DNA from: Breviolum minutum Mf 1.05b.01
Lineage: Eukaryota > Sar > Dinophyceae > Suessiales > Symbiodiniaceae
Assembly: GCA_000507305.1 (NCBI GenBank)
Contig: DF239916.1
Span: forward strand, 1 to 64,000
Length of the DNA stretch: 64,000 nt
Direction of reading: 5' to 3'
Part shown: piece by piece, positions 12,478 to 24,200 of the stretch
How the letters are laid out: every line of letters starts with the position of its first letter
Position numbering within the stretch: the stretch's first letter is position 1
Position numbers and translations under genes: made by a program
The notes under the pieces: generated by a model
Seen by the model: only the letters and a program-made list of their open reading frames with translations
What the model was told of the DNA's origin: nothing
Database searches by the model: none

Positions 12478-14562
12478 TCTGCAAAATTACAGTAGATATG
12501 ATATTTGTTTTGGTCTCTTTGCCATTTTTCCAAGGAATATTTTTGGGAATTTCGAAAATATATCGCCAGATTACCAGTTTGCTTCTTGCCTCCCATATTA
12601 GACTTTCAGAAGTGTCCAAGAGTCCTAAATGTTCAACGTGGTATGATAACATAGTATGATATAGATTGATGCATGATGCACATATGATTTAGATATAGTA
12701 TGTGTTGATTTGACAAGCAAGATTTGTAGTATCTGAAGCTTTTGGCTTGAGCAGGCAGCTTGAGCTTTTGCTCCCCAACACCAGGTGCATATGTTTTGAA
12801 AGGCTCACGCAAAATGAAGAGATGTGAAAGTTCTGCTTCCTGCAATTATACCGTGAATCTTCAATGTCACAGGAAGTTACGGGATATCCAAGGACAAATT
12901 GTAGAACATTTGAGTTGTGACTGTTTGTTAAGAGAACCCTATGGAAAAAGATGATGCCCTTTCGTGTGACTTCTCATAAAAAGTTGAAGCCTAGCTGCAG
13001 CCCGGTAAACAGTGGATTTTATCGGTGAGTTAGTGACAGTCGGTGAAGATGGTTTCAATTGCCAAGAGCTGGGCCTTCCACCGAGACGACAACTACCAAG
13101 TGCACTTGCTACTTAGTTGACCTTGAAGGACGCCTAATCAAGACATACATCCAAGCAAATACATATGCCACAAAATTCTCTCGAAATGATGGAAAATGAT
13201 ACCACAATATTTTTCCAAAGCACCTGTATCACCGCTTAGCGCTGCCATTTCGCCATTGACATGGCAGCTTGGCAGTCATGAGAGGTCCCACTGGGTCAGG
13301 CTACAACTTTAGAGAAAGATATGACATGAGATGACTCCAGAAGTCATTTCAAAATATGGGAGAGTTTCCTAAAATGGTGGTACCCAACAACCATGGGTTT
13401 TCCTACTAAAAATGATCATTTTGGGGTGTTTTGAGGGTACCACCATTTTAGGAAACCCCCATATGTTGCCATTCTGATTGTTGTTTCTTGCTGGCCTGAG
13501 ACATCTCCTGACTTGCTGCAACACTCCTCATAGTTACTCAAACCCTTGGAACCTTACCTTAAGCTCAAAATGGGGGTTGGTCACAGCCGATTTGTTTCAG
13601 GAAAGTTGGGCAAGAGCCCACGGCCCACAGTTTCTGAATCATGCTTTCCCTTGATTAAAACAGCCTTATGGGATGTTGTATCTGAAAGCTTTGTCACGTT
13701 GTCATGATGCAAGATCATGTCGGCTCTTCTCGACATTTTCAGATCAGCACTGCTATTGGCCCAAATGATTTGCTCTGTCCATAATTTGCGAGGTTACAAG
13801 AATTTTTGGCTTGATGCAACAAAAGTACTTTGGCCAGCTGGGTGTGTTCAGTCATTCTAGCCCAGCCCAATGGCACGGTTCCCTTCGTTCTGTCAGCTCA
13901 ATGATTCTCAAAGAACTCTTTCATATATAATTTATCCATCCTATCAGGTGTATGGGATTGTGTGCTACAGTTACAGTACCTACTTACAAGTCAGGTCGAA
14001 ATGGATGTGTTAAACACACACGCACATATATATATATATACATATTTGATTGTACATGAGCTATATGATGTTACAAGTGATATAAATCACATATGCCAAT
14101 ACAACAACACCATCCATGGATTATTTGGAATACGACCAACACGACCATCCAAAATCATCGCCAGGCAGATGACGACCTCGGTCACAGGTGCCGTAAAGAG
14201 TGATAGTCTTGTGTCCCACTCCATGCCATCAATGTGCCCTGTCTTTACCTACAATTATTATAGAATATTCAGATTTTTTCAGAGAACATGTCATGTCTGA
14301 TAATTTTTGTTTTTTCTTGGATAGTTGGAACTAAGGATCAAATCCCTTTTCTCATAGGATTGAACCAATCACACCGATGATAATGCTTTGAACACGTGGC
14401 TTGTTGTTTCTGTGCTACAGTTGGACAAACCAAAGCCCTGATTGTCTTTGCGTTCCGGAAATCATCAACATTATAGAATCTAAGTATGACATAGATACGT
14501 GTAAATAATTTGGTGATCTCCCCAAATTCGGCAAATTTCGACAAGTTTCAAAATCCCTCTAG
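12478..14562. other. AT-rich stretch with little supported content
   Basis: Apart from the possible short exon at 13051-13116 I see nothing I can support. The frame at 12760-12954 is protein-like in its second half but lacks a convincing acceptor. A short ta microsatellite lies near 14024-14042. Confidence 0.4.
13051..13116 (+). CDS. Possible first exon of another gene
   Basis: ATG opens a short protein-like frame (MVSIAKSWAFHRDDNYQ) that ends at a possible GT donor (gtgcac). It lies downstream of the terminal exon at 12477, so it could begin the next gene. The evidence is only composition and one splice signal. Confidence 0.25.
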   Translation, partial: GFNCQELGLPPRRQLPSALAT

Positions 14563-15005
14563 GAGACGATTCAATCCTAGGATTTTACGTGCTGGAATGT
14601 ACGTGGCGCCACGGAACTGTTTTTCCATGGCAGGCCCTGCGTTGCCAACGCCCAAAGAGGTGCTGTGTCGCTTAGTGAAAGCCTTCGGTGCAGAGAAGGT
14701 GGGCCGATCCTGGGGACTGGTGGCCTTGAAAAAGCAGCTGAGTTGACATGGTGTTTTCTTTTTTTTGCCCTGGTTTTAGGGTCAATTTGCTAGGTCTTGA
14801 TCTCCTATACTTAGAAACACCCAACTTTTCACTTGTTTGACACCAGTTGCTTTATGTTGTTTTTGTTCAGTCCAGGAAAGGCCAACCTGATGAACCTTTG
14901 TTATGGGGTGAACGTGGCTGGTGGGTAAAATGCGATTTCTGTGACCAACCAGGCTTCTTTACGAGTTGTAGAAGCCTAAAAAATGGAGATGACTGTCTGG
15001 GATAA
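14563..15005 (+). CDS. Two exons, Cys-rich C-terminus, unknown protein
   Basis: Exon 14563-14633 follows ccctctag and ends at a GC donor (gccctg). Exon 14871-15005 follows a strong pyrimidine tract (gttgtttttgttcag) and ends with TAA at 15003-15005. The second encodes 44 residues with spaced cysteines (WWVKCDFCDQPGFF, then two more Cys), which resembles a small zinc-binding fold. Both exons are phase-compatible (phase 0 at the junction). A second open frame overlaps the first exon (ATG at 14599 to stop at 14744-14746), and I cannot exclude it. The gene lies just upstream of the tandem array and assembly gap. Confidence 0.4.
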
Positions 15006-15063
15006 TGGGAGTGCCATGTTTGCCATTGAGCACTGAAGCGATGCAACCCCAAAAGGTAGACAG

Positions 15064-17354
15064 TTGACACTTCAGTGCATCGGCTTGGAGAATTGCTTTT
15101 GTGCCCTACCCACGGATCGGTTAGCAGATCGTGGGCCTTTCCGCACACCGTTGGCCGGGTGTGGGGCACATGCTNNNNNNNNNNNNNNNNNNNNNNNNNN
15201 NNNNNNNNNNNNNNNNNNNNNNNNNNNNNNNNNNNNNNNNNNNNNNNNNNNNNNNNNNNNNNNNNNNNNNNNNNNNNNNNNNNNNNNNNNNNNNNNNNNN
15301 NNNNNNNNNNNNNNNNNNNNNNNNNNNNNNNNNNNNNNNNNNNNNNNNNNNNNNNNNNNNNNNNNNNNNNNNNNNNNNNNNNNNNNNNNNNNNNNNNNNN
15401 NNNNNNNNNNNNNNNNNNNNNNNNNNNNNNNNNNNNNNNNNNNNNNNNNNNNNNNNNNNNNNNNNNNNNNNNNNNNNNNNNNNNNNNNNNNNNNNNNNNN
15501 NNNNNNNNNNNNNNNNNNNNNNNNNNNNNNNNNNNNNNNNNNNNNNNNNNNNNNNNNNNNNNNNNNNNNNNNNNNNNNNNNNNNNNNNNNNNNNNNNNNN
15601 NNNNNNNNNNNNNNNNNNNNNNNNNNNNNNNNNNNNNNNNNNNNNNNNNNNNNNNNNNNNNNNNNNNNNNNNNNNNNNNNNNNNNNNNNNNNNNNNNNNN
15701 NNNNNNNNNNNNNNNNNNNNNNNNNNNNNNNNNNNNNNNNNNNNNNNNNNNNNNNNNNNNNNNNNNNNNNNNNNNNNNNNNNNNNNNNNNNNNNNNNNNN
15801 NNNNNNNNNNNNNNNNNNNNNNNNNNNNNNNNNNNNNNNNNNNNNNNNNNNNNNNNNNNNNNNNNNNNNNNNNNNNNNNNNNNNNNNNNNNNNNNNNNNN
15901 NNNNNNNNNNNNNNNNNNNNNNNNNNNNNNNNNNNNNNNNNNNNNNNNNNNNNNNNNNNNNNNNNNNNNNNNNNNNNNNNNNNNNNNNNNNNNNNNNNNN
16001 NNNNNNNNNNNNNNNNNNNNNNNNNNNNNNNNNNNNNNNNNNNTTTTGGGATGTATGACAGCGAGACGATGCGCTAAAATGCTCGCTGGGGGTTCCCAGT
16101 GGTAGCTGGCTGGCATGTTGGAGGGGAGGCCTTTCGCTTCTTGAAACTGCACATGTTTGAATAGATCGTATGAGTTTTTGCATTGGATAAGGATTCGATG
16201 TTGCAGGGGAGGTCCTTTTCTGAGATCTTTGGTTTTCAGATAGAATGACCTTTCGGTGAGTTTGTGCAGATTTGTTTTTTGCTGGTAAATGTGGTAATTG
16301 CAAAATCTCGCTCTACCCATGGACTGGATATCGGGCTTGAAAGGCCTAGTTGTTCAGTCCGCACACAGTTGGCCGGGTGTGGGGCTCGTGCTAGGGTGCC
16401 TGCACAGTGTGCCGGAAGGACACACAAGGCATGGCATTGGACCCTTAGGGCCAACGCATCCTGATTTTGGGATGTATGACAGCGAGACGATGCGCTAAAG
16501 TGCTCGCTGGGGGTTCCCAGTGGTAACTGGCTGGCATGTTGGAGGGGAGGCCTTTCACTTCTTGAAACAGCACATGTTTGAATAGATCGTATGAGCTTTT
16601 GCAAGTGCTTTTGCATTGTGAAAGGAAATCGATGCTGCAGGGGAGGTCCTTTTCTGAGATTTCTGGTTTTCAGATCGGATGAACTTTCGGTGAGTTTGTG
16701 CAGATTTGTTGTTTTGTAAATGTGGTCTTGCAAAATCTCGCTCTACCCATGGACTGGATATCGGGCTTGAAAGGCCTAGTTGTTCAGTCCGCATACCGTT
16801 GGCCGGGTGTGGGGCTCGTGCTAGGATGCCTGCAATGTGTAGTGGTCTCAAAGGACCAGACGCACACGGCATGGCATTGGACCCTTGGGGCCGACGCATC
16901 CTAATTTTGGGATGTATGACAGCGAGACGATGCGCTAAAGTGCTCGCTGGGGGTTCCCAGTGGTAACTGGCTGGCATGTTAGAGGGGAGGCCTTTCACTT
17001 CTTGAAACAGCACATGTTTGAATAGATCGTATGAGCTTTTGCAAGTGCTTTTGCATTGTGAAAGGAAATCGATGCTGCAGGGGAGGTCCTTTTCTGAGAT
17101 TTCTGGTTTTCAGATCGGATGAACTTTCGGTGAGTTTGTGCAGATTTGTTGTTTTGTAAATGTGGTCTTGCAAAATCTCGCTCTACCCATGGACTGGATA
17201 TCGGGCTTGAAAGGCCTAGTTGTTCAGTCCGCATACCGTTGGCCGGGTGTGGGGCTCGTGCTAGGGTGCCTGCAATGCGTGGTCTCAAAACCGACACAAC
17301 GGGAGACACACAAGGCATGGCATTGGACCCTTGGGGCCAACGCATCCTGATTTT
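15064..17354. repeat. Tandem array of about 430-bp units with internal gap
   Basis: The landmark gggatgtatgacagcgagac recurs at 16048, 16469 and 16909, giving units of 421 and 440 bp, and a fourth unit is cut at 17354 just before its landmark. A partial diverged unit precedes the gap at 15064-15174. Units are nearly identical except for a variable segment of about 30-45 bp after the shared gctcgtgctagg (16406-16430, 16840-16870, 17274-17308). A further copy opens the right block at 54639-55005. No convincing gene is seen; long frames here exist only because they read through N or follow the repeat. Confidence 0.9.
15175..16043. other. Assembly gap of 869 N
   Basis: The gap lies inside the 430-bp array, so collapsed repeat copies probably explain it. 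Frames spanning it are artefacts. Confidence 0.95.
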
Positions 17355-17355
17355 N
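17355..17355. other. Single-N join, left edge of the middle block
   Basis: The join interrupts a 430-bp unit right after gcatcctgatttt. What follows is unrelated AT-rich sequence rather than the rest of the unit. Confidence 0.85.
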
Positions 17356-18600
17356 AAAATTTCATTTACATTTTGAAAAAAATGCGAATGAAAAAATTGT
17401 CTTTTCAAAAGGAGGTTTTTTTGTTGCTTGGATTTTGAAGACATGCAAACGAGTGTTTTGAAGAAAAACACACAAAAACCCAACAACAACCGCGATGGCA
17501 CATCGTTTTTGTCAATGATTCAAGAATGATGAACTACATCAGCATTGATACCAAATTGGAAAAATACACAGTAAAACGATTGTCAAACAGCAAGAGAAAT
17601 TGTTCATATCTTGCAACACTGAAAAACCAAAAATGTGTCAAATATTCCAACTCACAGATTCATAGATGGATTTTTTTTGCAATGGCAATTTGGCAGACAT
17701 GAATTTTGCAATGACAGGCATTCACTGGATGAAAATTTGTTATGAGGAAATATTTGCAAACATGAAAGTTTGATGATTTGATTTGATGTTAGTTACTTAG
17801 TTAGTAACACAGTGACAGGGCCATTCACCCATTGACCATTTTTCAATGATATGATGTCTTTGATTTTTGTTGGCGAATGCGTTTTGACATTCCTAATAAA
17901 ATTTAGAAATTTAGAGGTTTGTTCATGCAGGATGCGTTCCATTTTGTCATGGTTATTTTGCTGAGATTTTTGCACGCGAACCGTTTTTTTCTCAATGATC
18001 AGTGGCGATTAACAAGGTCAGCAACAATGTCTTTTCAACAAAACTGTTTCTTCCCCGCGCGAAGCCTTAACAATGGAATTCAATATATTCAAAATCAAAT
18101 CTCATATACCAGAATTTGATTGGGTGTGCTGCAAGTGGGTCTTGGTCACTTGGGTTGGCTAGCCAGCTGGCAGTATCAACGTTTTTTTTTCAGTCACTCT
18201 CATCATCATTGTCCTGAAACATACCAAATTGTTTTAAGATGGCAACTCAAGGCCAAAAAACCTAATCTGACCGAAACTATGCACTGCTAGATTATTTCTT
18301 TAGAAATTGTGAATATGACTATGACATGACCAAGGCTTATAAGGTTCGGAAAAACGCAAACAACAAACGAAAACACTTTGCAGTTTGCAAGCAAAATTTG
18401 ACATGGTGATCAAAAACGCATGATCATTTAGCAACATATTGGGTGGTAAAGGGCATATATGAGTAGAAACTAGGAAAAACAACAGTGCGCCCATCAGGAT
18501 TCAGATTGGCATAAAAGATGTCCCAGAAAATTTCCAAGCTACTTTCAAATTTACACTTACACTGCTACACAGTGACAGTCAGGGTCAGCAGAAATGATTT
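17356..18600. other. AT-rich stretch, no supported gene
   Basis: Frames are short and AT-driven, and no exon with paired splice signals was recognised. The region leads into the small gene at 18644. Confidence 0.45.
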
Positions 18601-18643
18601 AAGTTTTTTTTGGTGTTTATTCACATCGTCTCATCAGTCAGCC

Positions 18644-19636
18644 ATGGTTAAATTTGTGGCTTCAGACGACATTGAGTATGAAGACAAAAAGTTCGTGGCA
18701 AAGGATGTTATCGACCTCTACAAGCTTGGCCGATATAGCAAGAGCAAATTGTTGATTCGTAGGCAATCCTTGTTGAAATCTGTCTCTTGGCAATCACGAA
18801 GGCGACATTTTTTTTAAGCAGTCTAGGTCAGGACTGGTGACTGGTGATTCTGATAGACTAGTGAGTGAAGTGATCATCATGACTTGTGACCTGTTACATT
18901 GTTACACACACACACACACCACAAACCGCGCTACGTCAATACCTGATAGTAAATTCACCTGCACAGCCGCTAGCCTACGCTGAGTCATGAAATGATTTCC
19001 TAGTCACATCATGGAGCACATCGACAGACAAGAACAAGAAAGCAACATCTCACTTGTAAATTGTCAATCGTGAGGTAAATTGGTAAATGGTACCTTTGAC
19101 TGGTAAATGCAAATTAAGTGAACATCCTCTTGTAGGTACAGAGAAGTACTGAGCTACCGCGTGGCACGAGCAGGTGTTTGAGATGACGATATGGTAGGTA
19201 GAATTTCGAACCTAAACTCAAGTACAGGCCCTAGGTCCTAGGTCCTAGGCGAAATTGGTGGGAATTAACTAACAATATACAAGTCAAGTCACAGGTCGCG
19301 AGCACTTTTCAGATTGCATTTTCAACGGTAGGTAGTTGGTTAGACAAGGATTCAGCAGCTAGCTGCTTAACTGCGTAACTGCCTAACAAGTTCAGTAACG
19401 CGTTGTAACATAATAAAAACGAAACCAGCACACTCACAGGGGCGATGACGATCAATTTGTTTTGGTCTTAAGTTTAGTTTACGTCTAGTCATAGTCTACG
19501 TCTAGTCACTAGTCACTCACAGTCTAAGTCTAAGTCCCAGGTTTGGTGGAACACAACTGAACTTGTGTGCGAAATTGACACAGCCCTGCACTACATCGAG
19601 AAGAACAATATTCAGCCGGTCAAAGTCAAAACGTGA
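18644..19636 (+). CDS. Small three-exon gene, about 80 residues
   Basis: Not recognised. ATG in a favourable context (cagccatgg) opens exon 18644-18762, rich in acidic and basic residues (MVKFVASDDIEYEDKKF). A GC donor (gcaatc) joins a 28-nt exon 19136-19163, and a second GC donor (gcacga) joins exon 19541-19636, which ends in TGA with the tail YIEKNNIQPVKVKT. The three exons keep one frame and give 80 residues, likely soluble, alpha-helical and cytosolic or nuclear (inference). The micro-exon is the weak link. Confidence 0.4.
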
Positions 19637-21267
19637 ATTAACTCCATGAAGAATTCCACTGGAGTTTCCAATTTGACGTGTTATGATGGGGTTCTGAAGT
19701 GCCTATATGAACGCGTCAGATGAGTGCATTTGCTGCTTTTGTAGTTGAGTTGAAAAATCAATTCTTCAGATATTTGCAATGTTCAGCCGCTTTAAGAAAA
19801 AGTCATCTATTACTGCATTTGTGTGTGTGTCTGATCATTTTCCACCTTCAAACTGATACGCTACACTACACTGGGTATGAATCAGCTTATCGCCTACTGT
19901 AGGGCCTATAGGCCTATAGTAACTATAGAAAAGATTGAAGGGTCATGTCATGTTCGTTTTGCCGTTTTTATTCTTTGGCAGATATGGCAATGAAAGTATT
20001 TTCCGATGGCACCTACCTACTACAATTCAATACAATCTAGAATCATAATTTTTCAGCCGAGTCTACATTACATTACGGTTACAGTCCAATAGCGGCTAGC
20101 GTTTATATATATGCAAATGATTTTGTAATATATTGTTTTTTTTACGTTCGGATATCGGCAGTTGCATTCGCTATCGCCATAACTAACTATTGTTTTCTGC
20201 AAGTTGGAACCCCTAGATGCAAAGTGCGACATTTTGACCCTGGCAATGGGACATGGTCGATGCTACGCAACTTCTGGGTGGTGGGTGGGTGGGGTCATAC
20301 TGATACTGAAACTGAAAATGATTATGGTAATGTTCCTTGAACTTGCACACATGGTCGATGCACCATCAAATCATAGGTGGTGGGTGACTTACACACATTG
20401 TTGACGCTACTGCTATGCCGCTACGCTACCCAACTGCAGTCGCAGACAGTCAACAAGGGTCATGCAAAGCTTATGCCATGCTTCAATGATTTGATTAAAG
20501 TTTTACGCTGTATGCTGCTTTGAATTGTCATTGCACGGATAATGTAAATTTGGAGAAAGGTTGTGCGGGCAGAATACCTTCTGCCAGGATGTTGATGCCA
20601 CCTTCCCATTGCCAGAGCGTCGCCCACTCTATGTTAGAATAAAGACTTGAGGCAAGGTTCCAAACTAAGGGATTTCAAACTCGAAGTTTGAAAAACACTC
20701 AGGTTTCAATTCATTCTGCGAGTTCTATGGTGAATCGGTTCCCATCCACCACTGCTTCTAGACTCTAGACTCTAGACTATAGACTGAGACAGGCGTGTTT
20801 TCTTTCACCACTTACTATCTACGGGATTTTTTGAGAGGTAAAATGATACAGGACTCGACCCTATTCGCTTTTGGGATTCAACTTCGTTTTTTGCACCGCA
20901 TTCTGTATTGAATCGAATTGCAATATATCACTTGCCGTTGCTGTCCTGACCATTTTGTTTCAGAGCTGGCAGTTTCCACGTGGTCAATCAAAGCAGTTGC
21001 AAAAACACAAAGGCCAAGGGAAGGCAAGCTAACAAAGTAATAGGCACAGGCTCCACGGCTACATTTTCTACATGACCACTTTTGGTTTCGGATATGATTA
21101 TTGATTATTACATGCAACATTTGAACTCTGAAGGTTTCTAAAGATTCTAGAGGCCATGTCCAGGAGTGTTGTTTTCATCATTTCTTCTGTGTATACTGTG
21201 TGTACAGTTGCATAGCGTACGACGTGGAGCTGCACAGTCCTGCTGTGGCCAAAGATTGATCTCAGCA
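19637..21267. other. Intergenic, no supported gene
   Basis: I see only short frames and short motif repeats (gactctagactctagac near 20760; tttatatatatgc near 20100). The last part probably holds the 5' end of the methyltransferase transcript. Candidate spliced-leader acceptor sites are cacag at 21231-21235 and ctcag at 21261-21265, the latter two bases before the ATG. Confidence 0.4.
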
Positions 21268-24200
21268 ATGGCTTCTCAACCTCAGACTGCGCCGTCCTCC
21301 GTTGCATCTGATGATTGGGAAATGGTGGCTTCAGATGAATGTGAGAAGGCAGATGCTTTGAAAAAGCAGATCGAAGAGGCAGATGGTGTTTGCTCAGCAT
21401 CAGAATCTGGCAATGGGAGTGATGCCGAGGATGTTGGTTTGAGTGCTGCCGAAAGAGTTCAACGTTTTCAGCATCACCTTCGTTTGTGCGAACAAGGGCC
21501 CAAAGATGATCCCTACTGGATCAAGAGCTTCTTTGAGATCGTGGAGCATCTGGATGAAAAGCATTGTGCGCACAATTGGACAAAGCCATTGAGTTTGGTT
21601 AGCGGATGCTCTGGCATGCTTGCAGAGGGCTGGGCTTGCAAGGCACGTTTTTTTTCCGGACTTTGTTACACGACAGTGGAAAACACATCATTCAGTCATT
21701 CATTTGGCCGCCATTTGGCCAGTAGGACAGGATGAAACATCGGGTCCTTAGGTCACAAATGATCAGTGTCGGAGTAGAGGATTAGATTAGATTAGATTCT
21801 TGGATCATGAGGTCATCAGACTAGCGACTATAGATTCTTAGATTCGATTCTAGATTTTAGATCATTAGGTGAATTTGGCCTTATGCCCTTAGAGTCTTAG
21901 AGTCTTAGAGTCTTAGAGTCTAGAGCTCATTCTGGAATCTGTTCATATGACATGGAGAGTCTGCTGTGTTTTTCTTTTTTCAACTTTTCAATGTCGTTTC
22001 ATGGTAAAGCCGGCAAAGCCAAAAGCATCAGAGCCTGAAGCATCGATACCACTGAGTGTGCAGCTTGCAAAACCATCATGCGACAAACAATCAAAGCGTA
22101 TTCTATCTCAGTAGTTCCTGGGCGTGCCAAAGGTTTCAAGGAGACAAATTGTTTGGCTGCTAGCTAGCTAGCTGCTAGCTGCCAGCTATAAACTAACTAA
22201 AGAAAGAATTTGCCTATAGAATGTGCGCAGGGCGAACCAGCCAGTGCGATGCCCAAACCGAGTTTTTTGTGTGAACTCGCCGCTAGCCGCTAGCTTTGAA
22301 CCATTTCGTTTGGTTGTTGTGTTTTGGTGCTCGCTGGTTGTGTGTGCGTGGTGTGTCTGCGGTCGTGATGCAATATGCGGTGAGGTGGTTTGCTTCTCCG
22401 TGCACAAAGAACTACTCATACAACAAAGTACTACTGCGTACTTTTCTGTACTAACTACTCTTTTCTAATTCTTTTCCTTTCTACAAAGCCACAAAGTATC
22501 ACTATCATTACTTTTCTCTACTAAATTGTAGTTACTAGAATCTAAAAGTACAAAGCATTGCACAAAACTACAAAGAACACTACAAAGTGCTACTCCTTAC
22601 GAAGTTCTACAAAGAATACTACAAAGTATTGCAAGTACTAAGTACTACCATGTCACAAAGTATTGCAAAGTGCTACTAGCTGCTACTCCGTACACAAGGT
22701 TCTACTCAGCGCTACAAAGTTATAAAGTACTACTGGGGCGCACTTATGGCGCCCAAACATTTTTCACAGCCACTATGGCCATAGACCCACACAGCTTAGA
22801 TTGAAAATTGTGAAGTCAATTCAAGTTTCAATCTTATATCTATATTTTATTATTATAATATATTTTAAATATCATTTTATATATTCGAAGCGCTTAGGGC
22901 ACAGCTTAAGGCTTTGGCGGCTTACAGCCTCAGGGCATAGGTCCTAGGTCCTAGGTCCTAGGTTACATAGGTTGTCAAATCCCTGTCCCCTGCAGCTGCT
23001 GGGCTTCCCTTTGTCTCATATCAATGCCTCGGACATGAAGTCGACAAGCCACGATATAGTGATGGCCAACTTTGGTGACGCAGTGCAGCACTTCTACAAC
23101 ACTTTGGATGACCAGGTGGTTCAAGACACCGGTTGCAGCGTACATGGGAACCATTGTATGTCCCAGAGTGGGCGTGACAATCCTGGACTCCTTCACCCGA
23201 TGCTGGGGGTGATCGGAACGCCTTGCCAGCCGTTCTCACGTCAGAGAACGAAGAGATCGGCAGAGGGGAGTGTTGCTGGCCATTCCAAGTTCCCTACAAC
23301 ATTCAAGGATTTATTGGCTTGGCTGGAAACATATGAGCCTCAATGTGGAACATGTGAACAAGTTGAGGGGTTCACTCAGGCAGAAAGTGCAAGCGTCCCC
23401 GAATCGCCCATGGACAGGCCGGGCTTATCTGCCATGTGAGCCATTGTAATATTTCTGAAGGGGTGCCACAGTCAGTGAGTCCAGGAGTCCAGATTTTAGA
23501 TTCTAGAGTCTAGATCCTAGAAAAAGAAAGAAACTGTAGCTCGAATTAGTGACTTGTAACTTGTAATTGTAACTGTAACTTTGTAGCTGTAACTAAGAGC
23601 AGGTAGAAATTTGGACCAGAGTTCATCACCAATCCAACCATTCCTATTTTTGACATTTGATTTTTGATAGCTGCTTCTGATAGCAGTTGATAGTAGCAGT
23701 AGCATTATTTGGCTAAGTAGAATCAGAACCAAATCGCAGCACAAACGTAGCATCGCAGGAATGAGTTCAAAACGGTTCTCCTTTCAGACCCTTTTTCTCA
23801 GTTGGTGAATCACCCGGGTTGGCCCATTGAATTTTGATTCTTGGTGGACCATCACTAGATCCATTGCCGCATTGGCATTGCCATAGCCATAAATTACAAG
23901 AGAAACAAGCAAGTTGATATCACCACCCACTGGTGGCTTTAGACTTTAGACTCTAGACTCAACGTCTAGACTCGACTCGACCACCAGCAGGCAAATTGGT
24001 TGTTTGTTTCATCTTTTTCATGGTTTTTGTGGGCATGTGTGTGAGGTCATGATGTGTCCTCATTCGATTTAACAAATGAAGCTGACCTGATGCAACAAGA
24101 ACCCAATGGTCATTCACCAGTGGCCAAACTTTCACACCCAACTCTAGTTAAGTTACTCTTGTTTCCATTTCCTTACCAGACCACCTACCTACACGTCAGT

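Noticed and set aside
12152-12601. 149-codon plus-strand frame
   Set aside because: A different plus frame (12184-12477) has an acceptor, balanced composition and an end stop; this one is AT-driven.
14867-16303. Frames of 324-478 codons on both strands across 15175-16043
   Set aside because: Most of each frame is N; the rest is the 430-bp repeat and does not form one reading frame of known sequence.
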